39,978 bases of DNA from IMG/VR virus record IMGVR_UViG_3300032331_001137, positions 1 to 39,978 of that record; one strand, given 5' to 3'. Under the pieces are notes generated by a model that was not told where the DNA came from, made no database searches, and worked only from the letters and a program-made list of their open reading frames with translations. The position numbers and the translations under genes were made by a program. Positions within the stretch are counted from its first letter, which is position 1. Each line of letters opens with the position of its first letter. This DNA comes from a virus. This document shows, piece by piece, positions 18,319 to 26,285 of the stretch.

Positions 18319-20128
18319 AGCTTTCTCCATATCCTGCTTCACAGTTAAGCGGTAGTCCTGTCGCCCACTCGGGCACCCACCGCATACACTCTTCAACGTA
18401 CGCTAGGGCTTCGTCTACTTCTTCTTGTCTGGCGATACACGCCACGGCATCGTGCACAGTCAGCACGGTCTTATATCGCTTGGCGATGCGGATCATCTGC
18501 TCACCGATAATACAGCGGGCTAAGCCTTGGCAAATGTTCTCTACCAACTTGCCGCCATAGATCTTGTTTACCCCACGACGAGCGTCATAAACAAACTGAG
18601 CGCGGCCTTCTTCGTTGGTTACCTTGCGTAGGTTTGGATAAGGTTGGTGCAGTCCGTTGGGCATCAAGATACCTTCCACCCCATTGACGGCCACACAGCC
18701 ATTACCAAACGGCACAGACTGGTTGCTCATGATGGCCTCCAGTACCGAGTTACCCTGCCGCCACAACTCTGGTATCAGAGGATACGTGCCTCGATAGGTA
18801 GAGACAATGTGGGATGCCTCTGAATCTTCAACCGACGTCCCGAACGTCTTGAGTTGCGCTGCAAATTTAGCAGCCCCCATGCCATACCCACATCCCAGAA
18901 TCGTGGTTTTTCCCACGAATCTTTCTTCTTTGGTGACTTCATCTGCTCCCTTGCCGTATATAGCAGAAGCCATGATTTTGTATACATCTTCTTTCCTTTC
19001 AAACGCTTCGACCAAGTCAAGCTGTCCTGCGAACCAAGCCAACACACGCGCCTCAATCTGCGCAGAGTCGGAGTCTATGATCACGTAACCCTTGGGGGCT
19101 CGGATCGCTTTTTTAAGCTTGCCGCCATTAGTGCCGCGGCTTGGTAGGTTCTGTAGGTTAATCTTGTCTGTACCGCCCCAACGCCCAGTATGAGCCGCGT
19201 AGTACTGCAAGGGCACTGGCATCGCACCACGCTTAGAGATGCTAATGAACCGCTCCGTGCGTGTCTCCTCTAGCGTTGACTTGTTACCGAGCCTGGCCGC
19301 AACCAAAGCCTGCACCCGCTCGTCCGGATGCTCGAGCAGAGCCTTAAAGCCTTCATCGCTCTTGGCCAGAGCCAAGGTTTCTTTGCCTGTGGTCAGGCTG
19401 ATCTTCATGGGCGGCTCAACACCGCACTTGCGCAGTAGCTCAGCAAACTGTGGGTTAGACATGAGCGCATCTTTGTTTGCCTCGATAGCTTGCATCAGCT
19501 TTTCTTTGCGTGCCTTGACATCCTCTAGGTGTGCCTCGAGCAGGGGCGTATCAAGCACAAGCACAGGGTCAGAAAACATCTGGATGGTCAAGTCAATTAG
19601 TTTTAACTCTGGCTGCTTGAAGTGGGGCGCAAGGATATGAAACAGTGACCAACACAACTCGGTGTCGTTCTTGCAGTACTCACCATAGCGTTCAAGCGAA
19701 GCCGAGCTGAAGTCTTTCTTTTGCAGACCCATGGCATTGTCCACCTCCACACCCTTAGCACCGAGGCCATAGTGTTGAACAAGCTTAGCCAAACTGTTGC
19801 CGGCATCCGCACCACGCACAGCACGAGCCATCGAGAGTGTATCGAGCCAAGCCATCGGCTTGATGCCATACCGCCAAGATAGGATGGACGCATCAAACAT
19901 GGCGTTGTGTGCCAAAGCAAATGATTCCTTCCAAGGCAATACTTCTAATGAGGCACGGATGTAGTTATCGTCCCCCGTAATCCAACGAGCCGGCTCGTCA
20001 TCAATCTTGTACGAGAAACCAATCATCTCAAACCGGTCATCGCGTACGTACTCCTCTGTCGTTATCTTTGATAGGCTGAACTCTTTGTCGTAGTAGGTCT
20101 CAGCATCAAACGTGATTATTCTGCTCAT
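18305..20128 (-). CDS. polA: DNA polymerase, family A, with 3'-5' exonuclease
   Basis: 607 residues. Exonuclease motifs: FDAETYY (Asp8, Glu10), HNAMFD (74-79), and YCKND (151-155). Polymerase motifs: [13 protein letters not shown] (351-361); [15 protein letters not shown] (403-416); C, TVHDA (557-561). In motif B the residue matching E. coli Phe762 is Leu411. In motif C the usual HDE is HDA, with Asp560 kept and Glu replaced by Ala561. No 5'-nuclease domain is present, as in other phage enzymes. It copies the phage genome with the primase-helicase downstream. AAAGGAAACC precedes the ATG; the previous gene overlaps by 23 nt. Confidence 0.95.
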   Translation of the reverse strand: MSRIITFDAETYYDKEFSLSKITTEEYVRDDRFEMIGFSYKIDDEPARWITGDDNYIRASLEVLPWKESFALAHNAMFDASILSWRYGIKPMAWLDTLSMARAVRGADAGNSLAKLVQHYGLGAKGVEVDNAMGLQKKDFSSASLERYGEYCKNDTELCWSLFHILAPHFKQPELKLIDLTIQMFSDPVLVLDTPLLEAHLEDVKARKEKLMQAIEANKDALMSNPQFAELLRKCGVEPPMKISLTTGKETLALAKSDEGFKALLEHPDERVQALVAARLGNKSTLEETRTERFISISKRGAMPVPLQYYAAHTGRWGGTDKINLQNLPSRGTNGGKLKKAIRAPKGYVIIDSDSAQIEARVLAWFAGQLDLVEAFERKEDVYKIMASAIYGKGADEVTKEERFVGKTTILGCGYGMGAAKFAAQLKTFGTSVEDSEASHIVSTYRGTYPLIPELWRQGNSVLEAIMSNQSVPFGNGCVAVNGVEGILMPNGLHQPYPNLRKVTNEEGRAQFVYDARRGVNKIYGGKLVENICQGLARCIIGEQMIRIAKRYKTVLTVHDAVACIARQEEVDEALAYVEECMRWVPEWATGLPLNCEAGYGESYGDC

Positions 20129-20306
20129 GGTTTCCTTTGTCGGTTGTTTTTAATTTTTCGTAATACTTCTTAGGAAATGGATCTTTTTTATCCAACAAAT
20201 TCCTTAGCCATTCAGCACCGCCAAGGTGATTAAAAATATGGAAATGTCTATCAGACATCCGTACCTGTCTTCCTATAAGGGGCTCTGGTGGTTTTGGTCT
20301 GGGCAT
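20106..20306 (-). CDS. Small basic phage protein, unknown function
   Basis: 66 residues with a core IFNHLGGAEWLRNLL preceded by a basic IGRQVRMSDRHF stretch, a layout seen in small phage proteins that may fold as a strand plus helix-turn-helix or ribbon-helix type; I cannot assign it. AAGGAG lies nine bases before the ATG. The gene overlaps the polymerase start by 23 nt and the end of the previous gene by 56 nt, which supports coupling. Confidence 0.6.
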   Translation of the reverse strand: MPRPKPPEPLIGRQVRMSDRHFHIFNHLGGAEWLRNLLDKKDPFPKKYYEKLKTTDKGNHEQNNHV

Positions 20307-20568
20307 CTTCTAAAACTCCTTCGTGTTTGTTGGGTTGTCTCTCTTTTGCTCGGGTGAATGTCCCAAACTGTTTGTAGCCTAAGCCTTCTTCGCTCTTGAT
20401 CGTACCGGTGGCTTGCTTGGCGCGGAAGAATGAGTCTATTAAAAAGATACTTGGGCGATCTACCTGTGCCAACTCTTCCCATGGGTTGAGGGCGCGTGTA
20501 CGTTTCTTATCTTTCAAAACAAAGCATCCTTTCTTTGGGTCATACTTGATTAAGTCTAATATCTTCAT
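20251..20568 (-). CDS. Hypothetical protein between glycosyltransferase and polymerase genes
   Basis: 105 residues, basic and Lys/Arg-rich in the second half, without recognisable motif. The N-terminus (MKILDLIKYDPKKGCFVL) is hydrophobic/charged mixed; no membrane segment. It overlaps the glycosyltransferase-methyltransferase gene by 29 nt at its start and the next small gene by 56 nt at its end. Start choice rests on a GGGTAGAG sequence upstream. Long overlaps on both sides mean the exact limits are less secure. Confidence 0.55.
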   Translation of the reverse strand: MKILDLIKYDPKKGCFVLKDKKRTRALNPWEELAQVDRPSIFLIDSFFRAKQATGTIKSEEGLGYKQFGTFTRAKERQPNKHEGVLEDAQTKTTRAPYRKTGTDV

Positions 20569-22165
20569 CTTGCTCTACCCTTTCCATTAAAGGCTGTTTC
20601 CAATCATCATGTTCTAAAACTTTTTGTATTTGTTCACGACTCCATAAGCACATATGCCTATCATCAAAACCATCTAAGACTTTGAACAGCGTGTCTTGGG
20701 AAAAGTTATATGGACTGGCGAACAAATCCATGTACCTAAACGAACCCGCTGAGATATCGTGATTCTTAAATGGCTTTTCTGGACGCTTCATGTGACTGGT
20801 GGTAAACAGGTACTTGATACCTGACTCCACAAAGTTGGTAAGCACCTTATAGGTTTCCACGTAGGGCATATGAAATAGGAAGTCCCGACATAGCATCAGG
20901 TCTGCCATTGGGTACTTGTCCTCTACCAAATTGGTATAGACAAACTTCATCTTGGGGTTGTCTTTGTACTTTTCTTTAAGGTCTTCTATCAAAGCCTGCA
21001 CAATATCGGCACCAATATATTCTATGTTCGTTTGCTCCAAGACCTTGGCCATCCAGTTCAGATCACCGCATGGCGCATCGAATACAGACTTAATCTCAAA
21101 CTGCTCAAACAACTTAGGCAATTCCTGACGCAATCGCTCTGTGTGTTTCAATGTGGACGATGGTCCGCTTACTGTTTCACCTGAGCCCCAACCCTTTTTC
21201 TGAAAGATCTTGGTAAACTTCTCTTCCATGGTCTGCTGTTTGTCCCAGTACAGTCTTGATGCCCGACCCTTGGCTTTCTTATTGAAGTAGTCAACGCCTG
21301 AGAAATCAATGTAGTCCTGTACAGATCTGACTGAGCCAGTCCCGTAGATGCCCATGTCTTTGCCATGAATCAGGGCTTCCAACCTATCTGTTGCACGTTG
21401 CTGCATGGTTGCCCAATGCTCGGCACGTTTAGTAGTGACTTCAGTATCCCAGTGTCTGGGACGCTCACCACCTTTTGATTTGGCGTACAGGTGGTAGATG
21501 GGCATATCAGGCACGTGGTAAATATCCCAACCATGGGTGTAAGCCCGCAACGCTATAGCTTGCTCTTCACCATTGAAGTACATATACGGATCGTATGGAA
21601 TCTCATATACAAACTTACCCAATGTGAACAGACAACCTGCACCTACGTGGACGCCTGGAATAATATCTTTGGTATCCACCGGAGAGGCGACAAACTTAAG
21701 CTTGGAGTTCTTTGCTTCAAACCCATCCGCAATAATGTGAACATTAGTGCCTCGGAAAATGTGCTTGGTAACAATTCCATTCTCACGTTCGTATGAATTG
21801 GGGTAACTGGAAATGATGAACTTTGAACTTAGCTCAGCGCACTTCGCAGCCGCCTTAATGAATCGTTCATCCCAATCTGGTTCAAAGATCATGTGCGCAT
21901 CAATCTGAAAAAACCAATCCTCATCGTTGTACATGGACATACATACTGACCTTGCCCAACAAGCACCGCGAGATTCGTGTGGGTTGACTCCAAGGTAACG
22001 CACATTCTTATGGTCAGGGGTAATCTTTATACGCTTATCCAGTTCGCTTTGCTCCACCACCCCAAAGAATAAATCATTTGGGTACTTGGCTTTTTTTATG
22101 GCGTCATTTATCGTGTGTCCCAATAGCACATCAGAGTAGGAAGCAATACTTACAAAGATGGTCAT
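20540..22165 (-). CDS. GT60-like GlcNAc-type glycosyltransferase fused to a SAM methyltransferase
   Basis: 541 residues, two domains. Residues 1-285 match the GT60 GlcNAc-transferase pattern: IFVSIASY at 3-10, FQIDAHMIFEPDWD (86-99, family form Q-D-S-H-M), FNGEEQ (197-202) and THGWDIYHVPDMPIYHLY (210-227). Residues about 335-541 are a class I methyltransferase: VFDAPCGD (361-368), IGADIV (384-389) and DLMLCRDFLFHM (422-433). Known GT60 enzymes add alpha-GlcNAc to hydroxyproline or Thr. The target here could be the host surface, a virion protein or a nucleotide. It lies among replication genes, not tail genes, so it may be an early host-modifying enzyme. ATGA overlap couples it to the gene upstream. 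Confidence 0.85.
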   Translation of the reverse strand: MTIFVSIASYSDVLLGHTINDAIKKAKYPNDLFFGVVEQSELDKRIKITPDHKNVRYLGVNPHESRGACWARSVCMSMYNDEDWFFQIDAHMIFEPDWDERFIKAAAKCAELSSKFIISSYPNSYERENGIVTKHIFRGTNVHIIADGFEAKNSKLKFVASPVDTKDIIPGVHVGAGCLFTLGKFVYEIPYDPYMYFNGEEQAIALRAYTHGWDIYHVPDMPIYHLYAKSKGGERPRHWDTEVTTKRAEHWATMQQRATDRLEALIHGKDMGIYGTGSVRSVQDYIDFSGVDYFNKKAKGRASRLYWDKQQTMEEKFTKIFQKKGWGSGETVSGPSSTLKHTERLRQELPKLFEQFEIKSVFDAPCGDLNWMAKVLEQTNIEYIGADIVQALIEDLKEKYKDNPKMKFVYTNLVEDKYPMADLMLCRDFLFHMPYVETYKVLTNFVESGIKYLFTTSHMKRPEKPFKNHDISAGSFRYMDLFASPYNFSQDTLFKVLDGFDDRHMCLWSREQIQKVLEHDDWKQPLMERVEQDEDIRLNQV

Positions 22166-22383
22166 TTCTTCATATTCCTTATGTATACGGCCAAGCTTGC
22201 CATTGTGTCTGCCTCAAAGATTTTCATCTTATCAAACTCTTTGGCAACTTCTTCCAGTACTTCGTTTCTTACCAAATCGTTTATTTGCGCAATTCTTTTA
22301 TCGAACTGTTTTTCAGTACCGGTCTGACGCTTACGCCAGCCTGAAGAAACATAGTCTTGAATGTCATCGTCATCGTCTATCAT
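22162..22383 (-). CDS. Small acidic-N-terminus hypothetical protein
   Basis: 73 residues beginning MIDDDDDIQDYV and continuing as a likely single long helix with charged heptad-like pattern. No family is recognised. GAAGGAAAAG precedes the start, which overlaps the previous stop, and its own stop overlaps the glycosyltransferase start as ATGA. Confidence 0.65.
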   Translation of the reverse strand: MIDDDDDIQDYVSSGWRKRQTGTEKQFDKRIAQINDLVRNEVLEEVAKEFDKMKIFEADTMASLAVYIRNMKK

Positions 22384-22619
22384 TTCTTTTCCTTCAAGCG
22401 TATTCTCAGTATGCGGTTCTCTTGCAAAGCATCTTCCAACATCCTGAGATGCTCTTGATGGCGGTCTTCCATAACTTTGACTATCTTTTGAAAGTCGTTA
22501 TCCCACTGACCCATCTTTGCCGATAATAATTTGGCGTGATACCAAACGTACTCTTGGGTAATGCCTTCGACAGTGACGCTATCTTTGACAACCCAATCTT
22601 TAAAGTCTTCGAATTTCAT
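22380..22619 (-). CDS. Small helical hypothetical protein
   Basis: 79 residues. The C-terminal half (VMEDRHQEHLRMLEDALQEN) is predicted coiled coil. AAAGGAG lies before the ATG, and both ends overlap neighbours by ATGA-type junctions. No function recognised. Confidence 0.65.
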   Translation of the reverse strand: MKFEDFKDWVVKDSVTVEGITQEYVWYHAKLLSAKMGQWDNDFQKIVKVMEDRHQEHLRMLEDALQENRILRIRLKEKK

Positions 22620-22912
22620 GATTGCTCCTTTGCTTTTGCATACTCAATTTCAAATAAAGTTTGGATCTTTGGCATCAATGCTTTGAACAACTCGTTGCGG
22701 TCAATCTCTGGCTTCTTGAGCTGCGGTATGTAATCAGGAACCACCATCTCAAGGCCAATGTACTCTGCAAAATCACTAAGCACGGTTGAAGCAAAGTCTC
22801 TGCGAGTGGCATACCAATCATCCATATCCTCGCCATCATGCGTATCAATGAACGCCAACATCTTGTCTTTAAGCTCTTCTGGTGTCATGCGAATAATGTC
22901 TTCTCTACTCAT
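22616..22912 (-). CDS. Hypothetical protein
   Basis: 98 residues from ATG 22912 (MSREDIIRMTPEELKDKML), preferred over an in-frame start at 22966 because GGGAG precedes it and the overlap with the previous gene falls to 8 nt. Acidic, helical, Trp/Tyr-containing middle (HDGEDMDDWYATRRD). No family recognised. Confidence 0.65.
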   Translation of the reverse strand: MSREDIIRMTPEELKDKMLAFIDTHDGEDMDDWYATRRDFASTVLSDFAEYIGLEMVVPDYIPQLKKPEIDRNELFKALMPKIQTLFEIEYAKAKEQS

Positions 22913-23240
22913 ATCCGTTTTTCTCCCTAAGTAGTTCCTCGGTTCTTTTTTGTACAAGCTCCGCAAAGGTCATAGCGGTATCTCGTATATCCCCTTTGTG
23001 TGCAAGAAAGCTTGGTGGGGTTGTAAGTAGAATCTGTAACCGCTCGTCATCCGTCAACCCTTCCCACTCGCGCTCATCAAGCTGCTCCACCATATCGACA
23101 ATGCCGGCATAACAAGTGGGGCAGAATGAGACGGGCAGGATACCGAGGTAACCCTGTATCCCGCCTTCGTCATCGGTGTAGTCGCAAGAGCAAACGTTAC
23201 AGACATGGTCAGTCCCAACGTGATCAAATCCATCGATCAT
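22905..23240 (-). CDS. Zinc-ribbon-like hypothetical protein
   Basis: 111 residues. Two cysteine pairs, CNVCSC near residues 14-19 and CPTC near 40-43, about 20 residues apart, suggest a zinc ribbon at the N-terminus; the rest is helical with an acidic EREWEGLTDDER segment. GGGAG precedes the ATG, and the start overlaps the previous stop (ATGA). Function unknown; a nucleic-acid or protein adaptor is possible. Confidence 0.65.
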   Translation of the reverse strand: MIDGFDHVGTDHVCNVCSCDYTDDEGGIQGYLGILPVSFCPTCYAGIVDMVEQLDEREWEGLTDDERLQILLTTPPSFLAHKGDIRDTAMTFAELVQKRTEELLREKNGYE

Positions 23241-23422
23241 GAGCCTCTCCCAATAGCCAGTAGCTTCTCAAGCCATGATGGTTTAACCTGGGGGTTTAAA
23301 AGCGCGTCTTGTAGCATTTCAGCGTCCGCGCTCACTGCGTAGTCTCTTGGTGGTGTGTAAAGCAAACCGATCTTGACCTTGCCAGTGTCATACGGCACAA
23401 CCTTCTTCTCTACTATCATCAT
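23237..23422 (-). CDS. Small hypothetical protein
   Basis: 61 residues, mixed beta then helix (KVKIGLLYTPP, later KPSWLEKLLAIG). TAGGAG lies seven bases before the tandem ATGATG start; its stop overlaps the next start. No family recognised. Confidence 0.6.
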   Translation of the reverse strand: MMIVEKKVVPYDTGKVKIGLLYTPPRDYAVSADAEMLQDALLNPQVKPSWLEKLLAIGRGS

Positions 23423-23431
23423 TCTTGTCTC

Positions 23432-23494
23432 CTAGTCTTTTAAGCTTAACCACACCACCCACAGAACAAACAAAAGTTCAAGTAGGTAGATCAT
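23432..23494 (-). CDS. Possible 20-residue membrane peptide
   Basis: A 21-codon frame, ATG 23494 to TAG 23432. Nearly all of the peptide is hydrophobic (YLLELLFVLWVVWLSL), enough for one membrane span. Its ATG overlaps the stop of the previous gene (ATGA at 23494-23491), the coupling used throughout this cluster. The Shine-Dalgarno is weak (AGGA, about 13 bases away). It fills the only 68-base gap between two genes here. Coding status is uncertain. Confidence 0.35.
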   Translation of the reverse strand: MIYLLELLFVLWVVWLSLKD

Positions 23495-23706
23495 TTCGTG
23501 GATCGTTTCCTTTTAATGGACGCGATACCCTCGGCTTCACGATCTTCGGCTTCGATTTCTCTCACCACCATGAACTCATTGGCAAGTTGATAGGCGTGCT
23601 CGGGGATCTCCCGAATGTCAGCAGGCAGTCGCCTGTCTGCCGCAAGCAAGCCCATCATCGCAAACATCGCAGCAAGGTCACGAAGATTGTCTTCGTGTTC
23701 ACTCAT
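23491..23706 (-). CDS. Small hypothetical phage protein
   Basis: 71 residues. An N-terminal helix with a Met/Ala-rich core (LAAMFAMMGLLAADRR) followed by a helix ending in a basic KRKRSTK tail. Similar short proteins with a QGLLA or MGLLA core occur in many phage early regions, function unknown. ATGA overlap with the previous gene. Confidence 0.65.
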   Translation of the reverse strand: MSEHEDNLRDLAAMFAMMGLLAADRRLPADIREIPEHAYQLANEFMVVREIEAEDREAEGIASIKRKRSTK

Positions 23707-24164
23707 AGAATTGCCGCCAGTCTCTCAACCAACTTCAGCAGAGCCGGATGCGCAGAGATGGTCACAGTCACATTGTGGTGGACTGTATTGGTCTCAGGTG
23801 GCGCGGGACGGATCTGTGGTGGTGGCTTGGGTGTACTAGGCATCGGTTGTGGTGGCATCGCAAGGGACTTCATTATCTCGTTGCTCATCTTCCTCAAGCT
23901 CTTAGGCGTGATCTTCTGCACACGCTTGAACTCCTGCGTAGTCGCCCAGTACTTGTAGACGTGCTTGCGCGGGATGTCCGTGTTGCGGTTGATTACCCTC
24001 TTGCGATCAAGAAGCCCACGCTTGTACAAAGAGTTCACGATTGTTGCGCACTGTTGTCTTCCTAATTCCAAGTTGTTCTGGGCTTCGTAGGCTGAAGAGC
24101 TTGGAAAGCGAACAAAGAAATCGAAGACCTGTTTGGTGTTTGATTCTTTCTGTACTTCAATCAT
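23703..24164 (-). CDS. Winged-helix-like DNA-binding protein
   Basis: 153 residues from ATG 24164 (TGATG overlap with the previous stop, GGGAGG upstream). Residues about 10-70 resemble a winged helix: KQVFDFFVRFP, then RQQCATIVNSLYKRGLLDRK and a wing with Asn/Arg before HVYKYWAT. A Pro-rich linker (MPPQPMPSTPKPPPQIRPAP) at about 105-125 leads to a small beta C-terminal domain. It may bind DNA or regulate early transcription; no target is known. Confidence 0.65.
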   Translation of the reverse strand: MIEVQKESNTKQVFDFFVRFPSSSAYEAQNNLELGRQQCATIVNSLYKRGLLDRKRVINRNTDIPRKHVYKYWATTQEFKRVQKITPKSLRKMSNEIMKSLAMPPQPMPSTPKPPPQIRPAPPETNTVHHNVTVTISAHPALLKLVERLAAIL

Positions 24165-24604
24165 CACTCACCTCCCAATGCACGAGCCAGACGTGTGGTG
24201 TACCAGTTCAGTTTGCCGGCATCCGTCACGGCATCACCCTTATGACCCAGACGGCTTGCGTATTTCAGCACGTTGCCTTTGAGGTATCCGATGTACTCAT
24301 CGCGTGAGAGCTTTGCCTCAATGAAGTCGATGGTCTCAATACCGCCTGTGGTGTAGTGTGGTGGTTGGTTGACCACATCAACCTTGACCTTCTCAATGGT
24401 GGGCTTACGTCCGCGCTTGGGCTTGTCTGCATAGCTTCCGATAATGTCTTCAGCGGTTGTGCCGTTCAAGCCTGATGTGAATACAGGGGATAAATGCTTT
24501 GCTGCAACATCAAGTGCTTCTTGTGAAATCTCTTCGCCACCGATGCCGTACTCTTTAAATTCTTTCATGTTCTCTTCCTTTGGTTGTGTTGCTTTCCAGT
24601 TCAT
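24164..24604 (-). CDS. DUF3310 family protein (T7 gp1.7-related)
   Basis: 146 residues from ATG 24604 (MNWKATQPKEEN), chosen because AGGAG precedes it and it forms an ATGA overlap with the VRR-NUC stop. The C-terminal 75 residues carry the DUF3310 pattern: NQPPHYTTGGIETIDFIEAK, then YLKGNVLKYASRLGHKGD and DAGKLNWYTTRL. The related T7 gp1.7 is a nucleotide kinase acting on dGMP and dTMP; whether this protein has such activity is not known. The N-terminal half is variable and hydrophilic with a KPKRGRKP AT-hook-like stretch. Confidence 0.85.
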   Translation of the reverse strand: MNWKATQPKEENMKEFKEYGIGGEEISQEALDVAAKHLSPVFTSGLNGTTAEDIIGSYADKPKRGRKPTIEKVKVDVVNQPPHYTTGGIETIDFIEAKLSRDEYIGYLKGNVLKYASRLGHKGDAVTDAGKLNWYTTRLARALGGE

Positions 24605-24897
24605 TTCTTTTCTCCTAAATAGTTTAAAAATCTTTCTACTTTCCAAATACTCTCTTCGTTAATTACTGCCGTGATCCCTCCTTGTTTGTCTATATCGTCT
24701 AAGTTTTTAAGCTGCAATGCAGTTGGTTTGTTAGTCCCTGCCTTGCACTCTATCGCTATAAATCTACCCTTGTAACAAGCAATTATGTCCGGCACACCGG
24801 AAGCTCCGAAGCCCCCTGTGACAGGGCTAAAGTAGTAAGCACCATACTGTTTGAGTATCGCAGTTACTTGCTTTTTTACTTTGCCTTCAGGTGTCAT
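24601..24897 (-). CDS. VRR-NUC domain nuclease
   Basis: 98 residues, one domain. The PD-(D/E)XK core is complete: GVPDII (Pro36-Asp37), Glu50 and Lys52 in AIECKAG, and Gln62 in ALQLKNL. Stand-alone VRR-NUC proteins of this size are common in phages and are related to FAN1-type, Holliday-junction or flap nucleases. It probably processes branched DNA made in replication or recombination. It overlaps the preceding 52-residue gene by 11 nt and the next gene by ATGA. Confidence 0.9.
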   Translation of the reverse strand: MTPEGKVKKQVTAILKQYGAYYFSPVTGGFGASGVPDIIACYKGRFIAIECKAGTNKPTALQLKNLDDIDKQGGITAVINEESIWKVERFLNYLGEKK

Positions 24898-25045
24898 AGT
24901 CTTTGGTCATTATCTGCCATGCGCCTTTAAATACTTCCCAGTTAGTTGGGTTGTCTTCTTCGTTAGTAACTTCAAGCCAATTTTCGTAGGCTAAATGAAG
25001 TTCTTCACCTTCGCCAAAGTCTAATTTCATCTGGTAGTTCTTCAT
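24887..25045 (-). CDS. Short 52-residue hypothetical protein
   Basis: ATG 25045 to TGA 24887. AAGGAG lies ten bases before the ATG, and the start overlaps the previous stop as ATGA. The product is acidic and Trp/Tyr-rich (KLDFGEGEELHLAYENWLEV, later NWEVFKGAWQIM) and probably folds as strand plus helices. No family recognised. Without this gene there would be an unusual 145-base gap in an otherwise gapless cluster. Confidence 0.65.
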   Translation of the reverse strand: MKNYQMKLDFGEGEELHLAYENWLEVTNEEDNPTNWEVFKGAWQIMTKDYDT

Positions 25046-25347
25046 CGTTTTTTCTCCTTGGGGATGCGATTATTAACCAGTTTTGAGAGACTTGACAATG
25101 GGGTTTCATCTATATTTTCATCATGATTTGAAAAACTTTCAGCACCCTTGTAGAAGCATTCGATGGAATCTTTAACTAAAGCTTTCATTACTGCCTCCCC
25201 GTCATCAAACTCCTCGGAGGTAGCTTTCATCCATCCACCCAGTAAGTACATATTGAACATGACAAACTCAATCACGTCATCGATGTATGGATCATCGTCC
25301 ACCATCCATTTCTGTATCCCTTCGGCAAGTATCTCTGGTTGTGGCAT
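25042..25347 (-). CDS. Acidic hypothetical protein
   Basis: 101 residues from the second of two tandem ATGs (25347; the first is 25350). GGAG lies three bases before the first and six before the second, so the second is preferred. The product is acidic with Met/Phe-rich helices (EFVMFNMYLLGGWM) and a basic PKEKKR end. No family recognised. It follows a micro-ORF whose TGA overlaps these ATGs. Confidence 0.6.
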   Translation of the reverse strand: MPQPEILAEGIQKWMVDDDPYIDDVIEFVMFNMYLLGGWMKATSEEFDDGEAVMKALVKDSIECFYKGAESFSNHDENIDETPLSSLSKLVNNRIPKEKKR

Positions 25348-25436
25348 CATGGTCTCCAATAAAATAAATCGGCAATAAGTATTATTATGGCTAGTAAAAG
25401 CAACACACGTTCAAACTTTTCCCATCGTGTCATCAT
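25347..25436 (-). CDS. 29-residue predicted single-span membrane peptide
   Basis: ATG 25436 to TGA 25347. After a charged TRWEKFER head comes an unbroken hydrophobic stretch (VLLLLAIIILIADLF) ending YWRP, a classic small membrane protein. Its ATG overlaps the previous gene's TGA (ATGA) and its own TGA overlaps the next gene's ATGATG, so it is joined on both sides. It may be a small regulator of a membrane process or a minimal holin-like peptide; function unknown. The tight junctions argue that it is translated. Confidence 0.55.
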   Translation of the reverse strand: MMTRWEKFERVLLLLAIIILIADLFYWRP

Positions 25437-25786
25437 GCTTGTACTCCCAGTTCGTTGCAATGACACCCAAACCCATCAACCGCAGGGCAGTCTGGGTGGT
25501 GTGTTTCCTCCCCATACTCGCTATCCAAAACCTCCAAGAATTCACCCTCAAACGGCACTTCGGTGATGTAGTAATTGATCCTGTTCACGAGGTGGTAGCC
25601 GTTCACGATGTACGTACCGCCCTCCCCATCAACGACAGTCCACACGCGGTTTGGTTGTGTGTCAGCCACACCTAGCACATAGCCAAGCTCGATGCCATAG
25701 GTTTCAAACGTTTGCTGCCCATCCTCTGGTGGCACAAGGTGATTCATCTTGGGCTTGTAGGTCTCTTCCCATTGTTCGTAGTTCAT
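25433..25786 (-). CDS. Hypothetical protein with C-terminal Cys/His
   Basis: 117 residues, beta-rich middle (RVWTVVDGEGGTYIVNGYHL) and a C-terminal HHPDCPAVDGFGCHC group that could bind a metal. AAGGAG precedes the ATG; ATGA overlaps at both ends. No family recognised. Confidence 0.65.
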   Translation of the reverse strand: MNYEQWEETYKPKMNHLVPPEDGQQTFETYGIELGYVLGVADTQPNRVWTVVDGEGGTYIVNGYHLVNRINYYITEVPFEGEFLEVLDSEYGEETHHPDCPAVDGFGCHCNELGVQA

Positions 25787-25992
25787 GTCAGCTCCTTCTT
25801 ACTATCATAAGTTTTCTTCCAGAGTTGGTAGTTGTGTTTTAAACACCACTCTTCCCCAGTCTTGGGGACGCGGTTCTCCCACTTCTTGATGTAAGCAAGG
25901 CACTCTTGCTCTGTCTTTGGTTTGTAGTAGAACTCAGGCGCGCTCTTGCCAAAGTACTTATCGTGCCACGGATCGTTTGTCCATTCGCTCAT
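25783..25992 (-). CDS. Small hypothetical protein
   Basis: 69 residues from ATG 25992, preceded by a strong AAGGAGGTG and overlapping the previous stop as ATGA; an upstream in-frame start at 26040 would overlap that gene by 52 nt. Trp/Tyr/Lys-rich (NDPWHDKYFGK, CLAYIKKWENR). No function recognised. Confidence 0.65.
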   Translation of the reverse strand: MSEWTNDPWHDKYFGKSAPEFYYKPKTEQECLAYIKKWENRVPKTGEEWCLKHNYQLWKKTYDSKKELT

Positions 25993-26285
25993 TTGCACAC
26001 CTCCTTCGCAAACTTCATCGCGTCTTGCCACACAAGCCATGCGTCCTCGATGGACGTGAAGATGTAGTCAGGCATAACTGTATTCTTGTCTGGGTCGAGG
26101 ATCGACAGGAACTTCAGCACGTCCTCGCGTGAGCCCACGGCTACGCAAGTTGCGTACGACTCCACAAACGCTAAGTCTTCCGCGGTCGGCTTGAACTCTT
26201 CCTGTTCTTCGCGTTCAGCTGCTTCATCAATACTGCGCTGATGCTCAGCCAGTAAGCCGTTGTAGTAGTTATCTAATCCTTGCAT
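25989..26285 (-). CDS. Acidic hypothetical protein
   Basis: 98 residues, helical and acidic (IDEAAEREEQEEF), with a C-terminal DAWLVWQDAMKFAKEV helix. GAGGGG stands before the ATG; 17-nt overlap with the previous gene. No family recognised. Confidence 0.65.
   Translation of the reverse strand: MQGLDNYYNGLLAEHQRSIDEAAEREEQEEFKPTAEDLAFVESYATCVAVGSREDVLKFLSILDPDKNTVMPDYIFTSIEDAWLVWQDAMKFAKEVCK

Noticed and set aside
18319-18396. Longer form of the sigma-like protein starting at 18396
   Set aside because: It would overlap the polymerase gene by 92 nt. ATG 18318 has GGAG six bases upstream and only 14 nt overlap.
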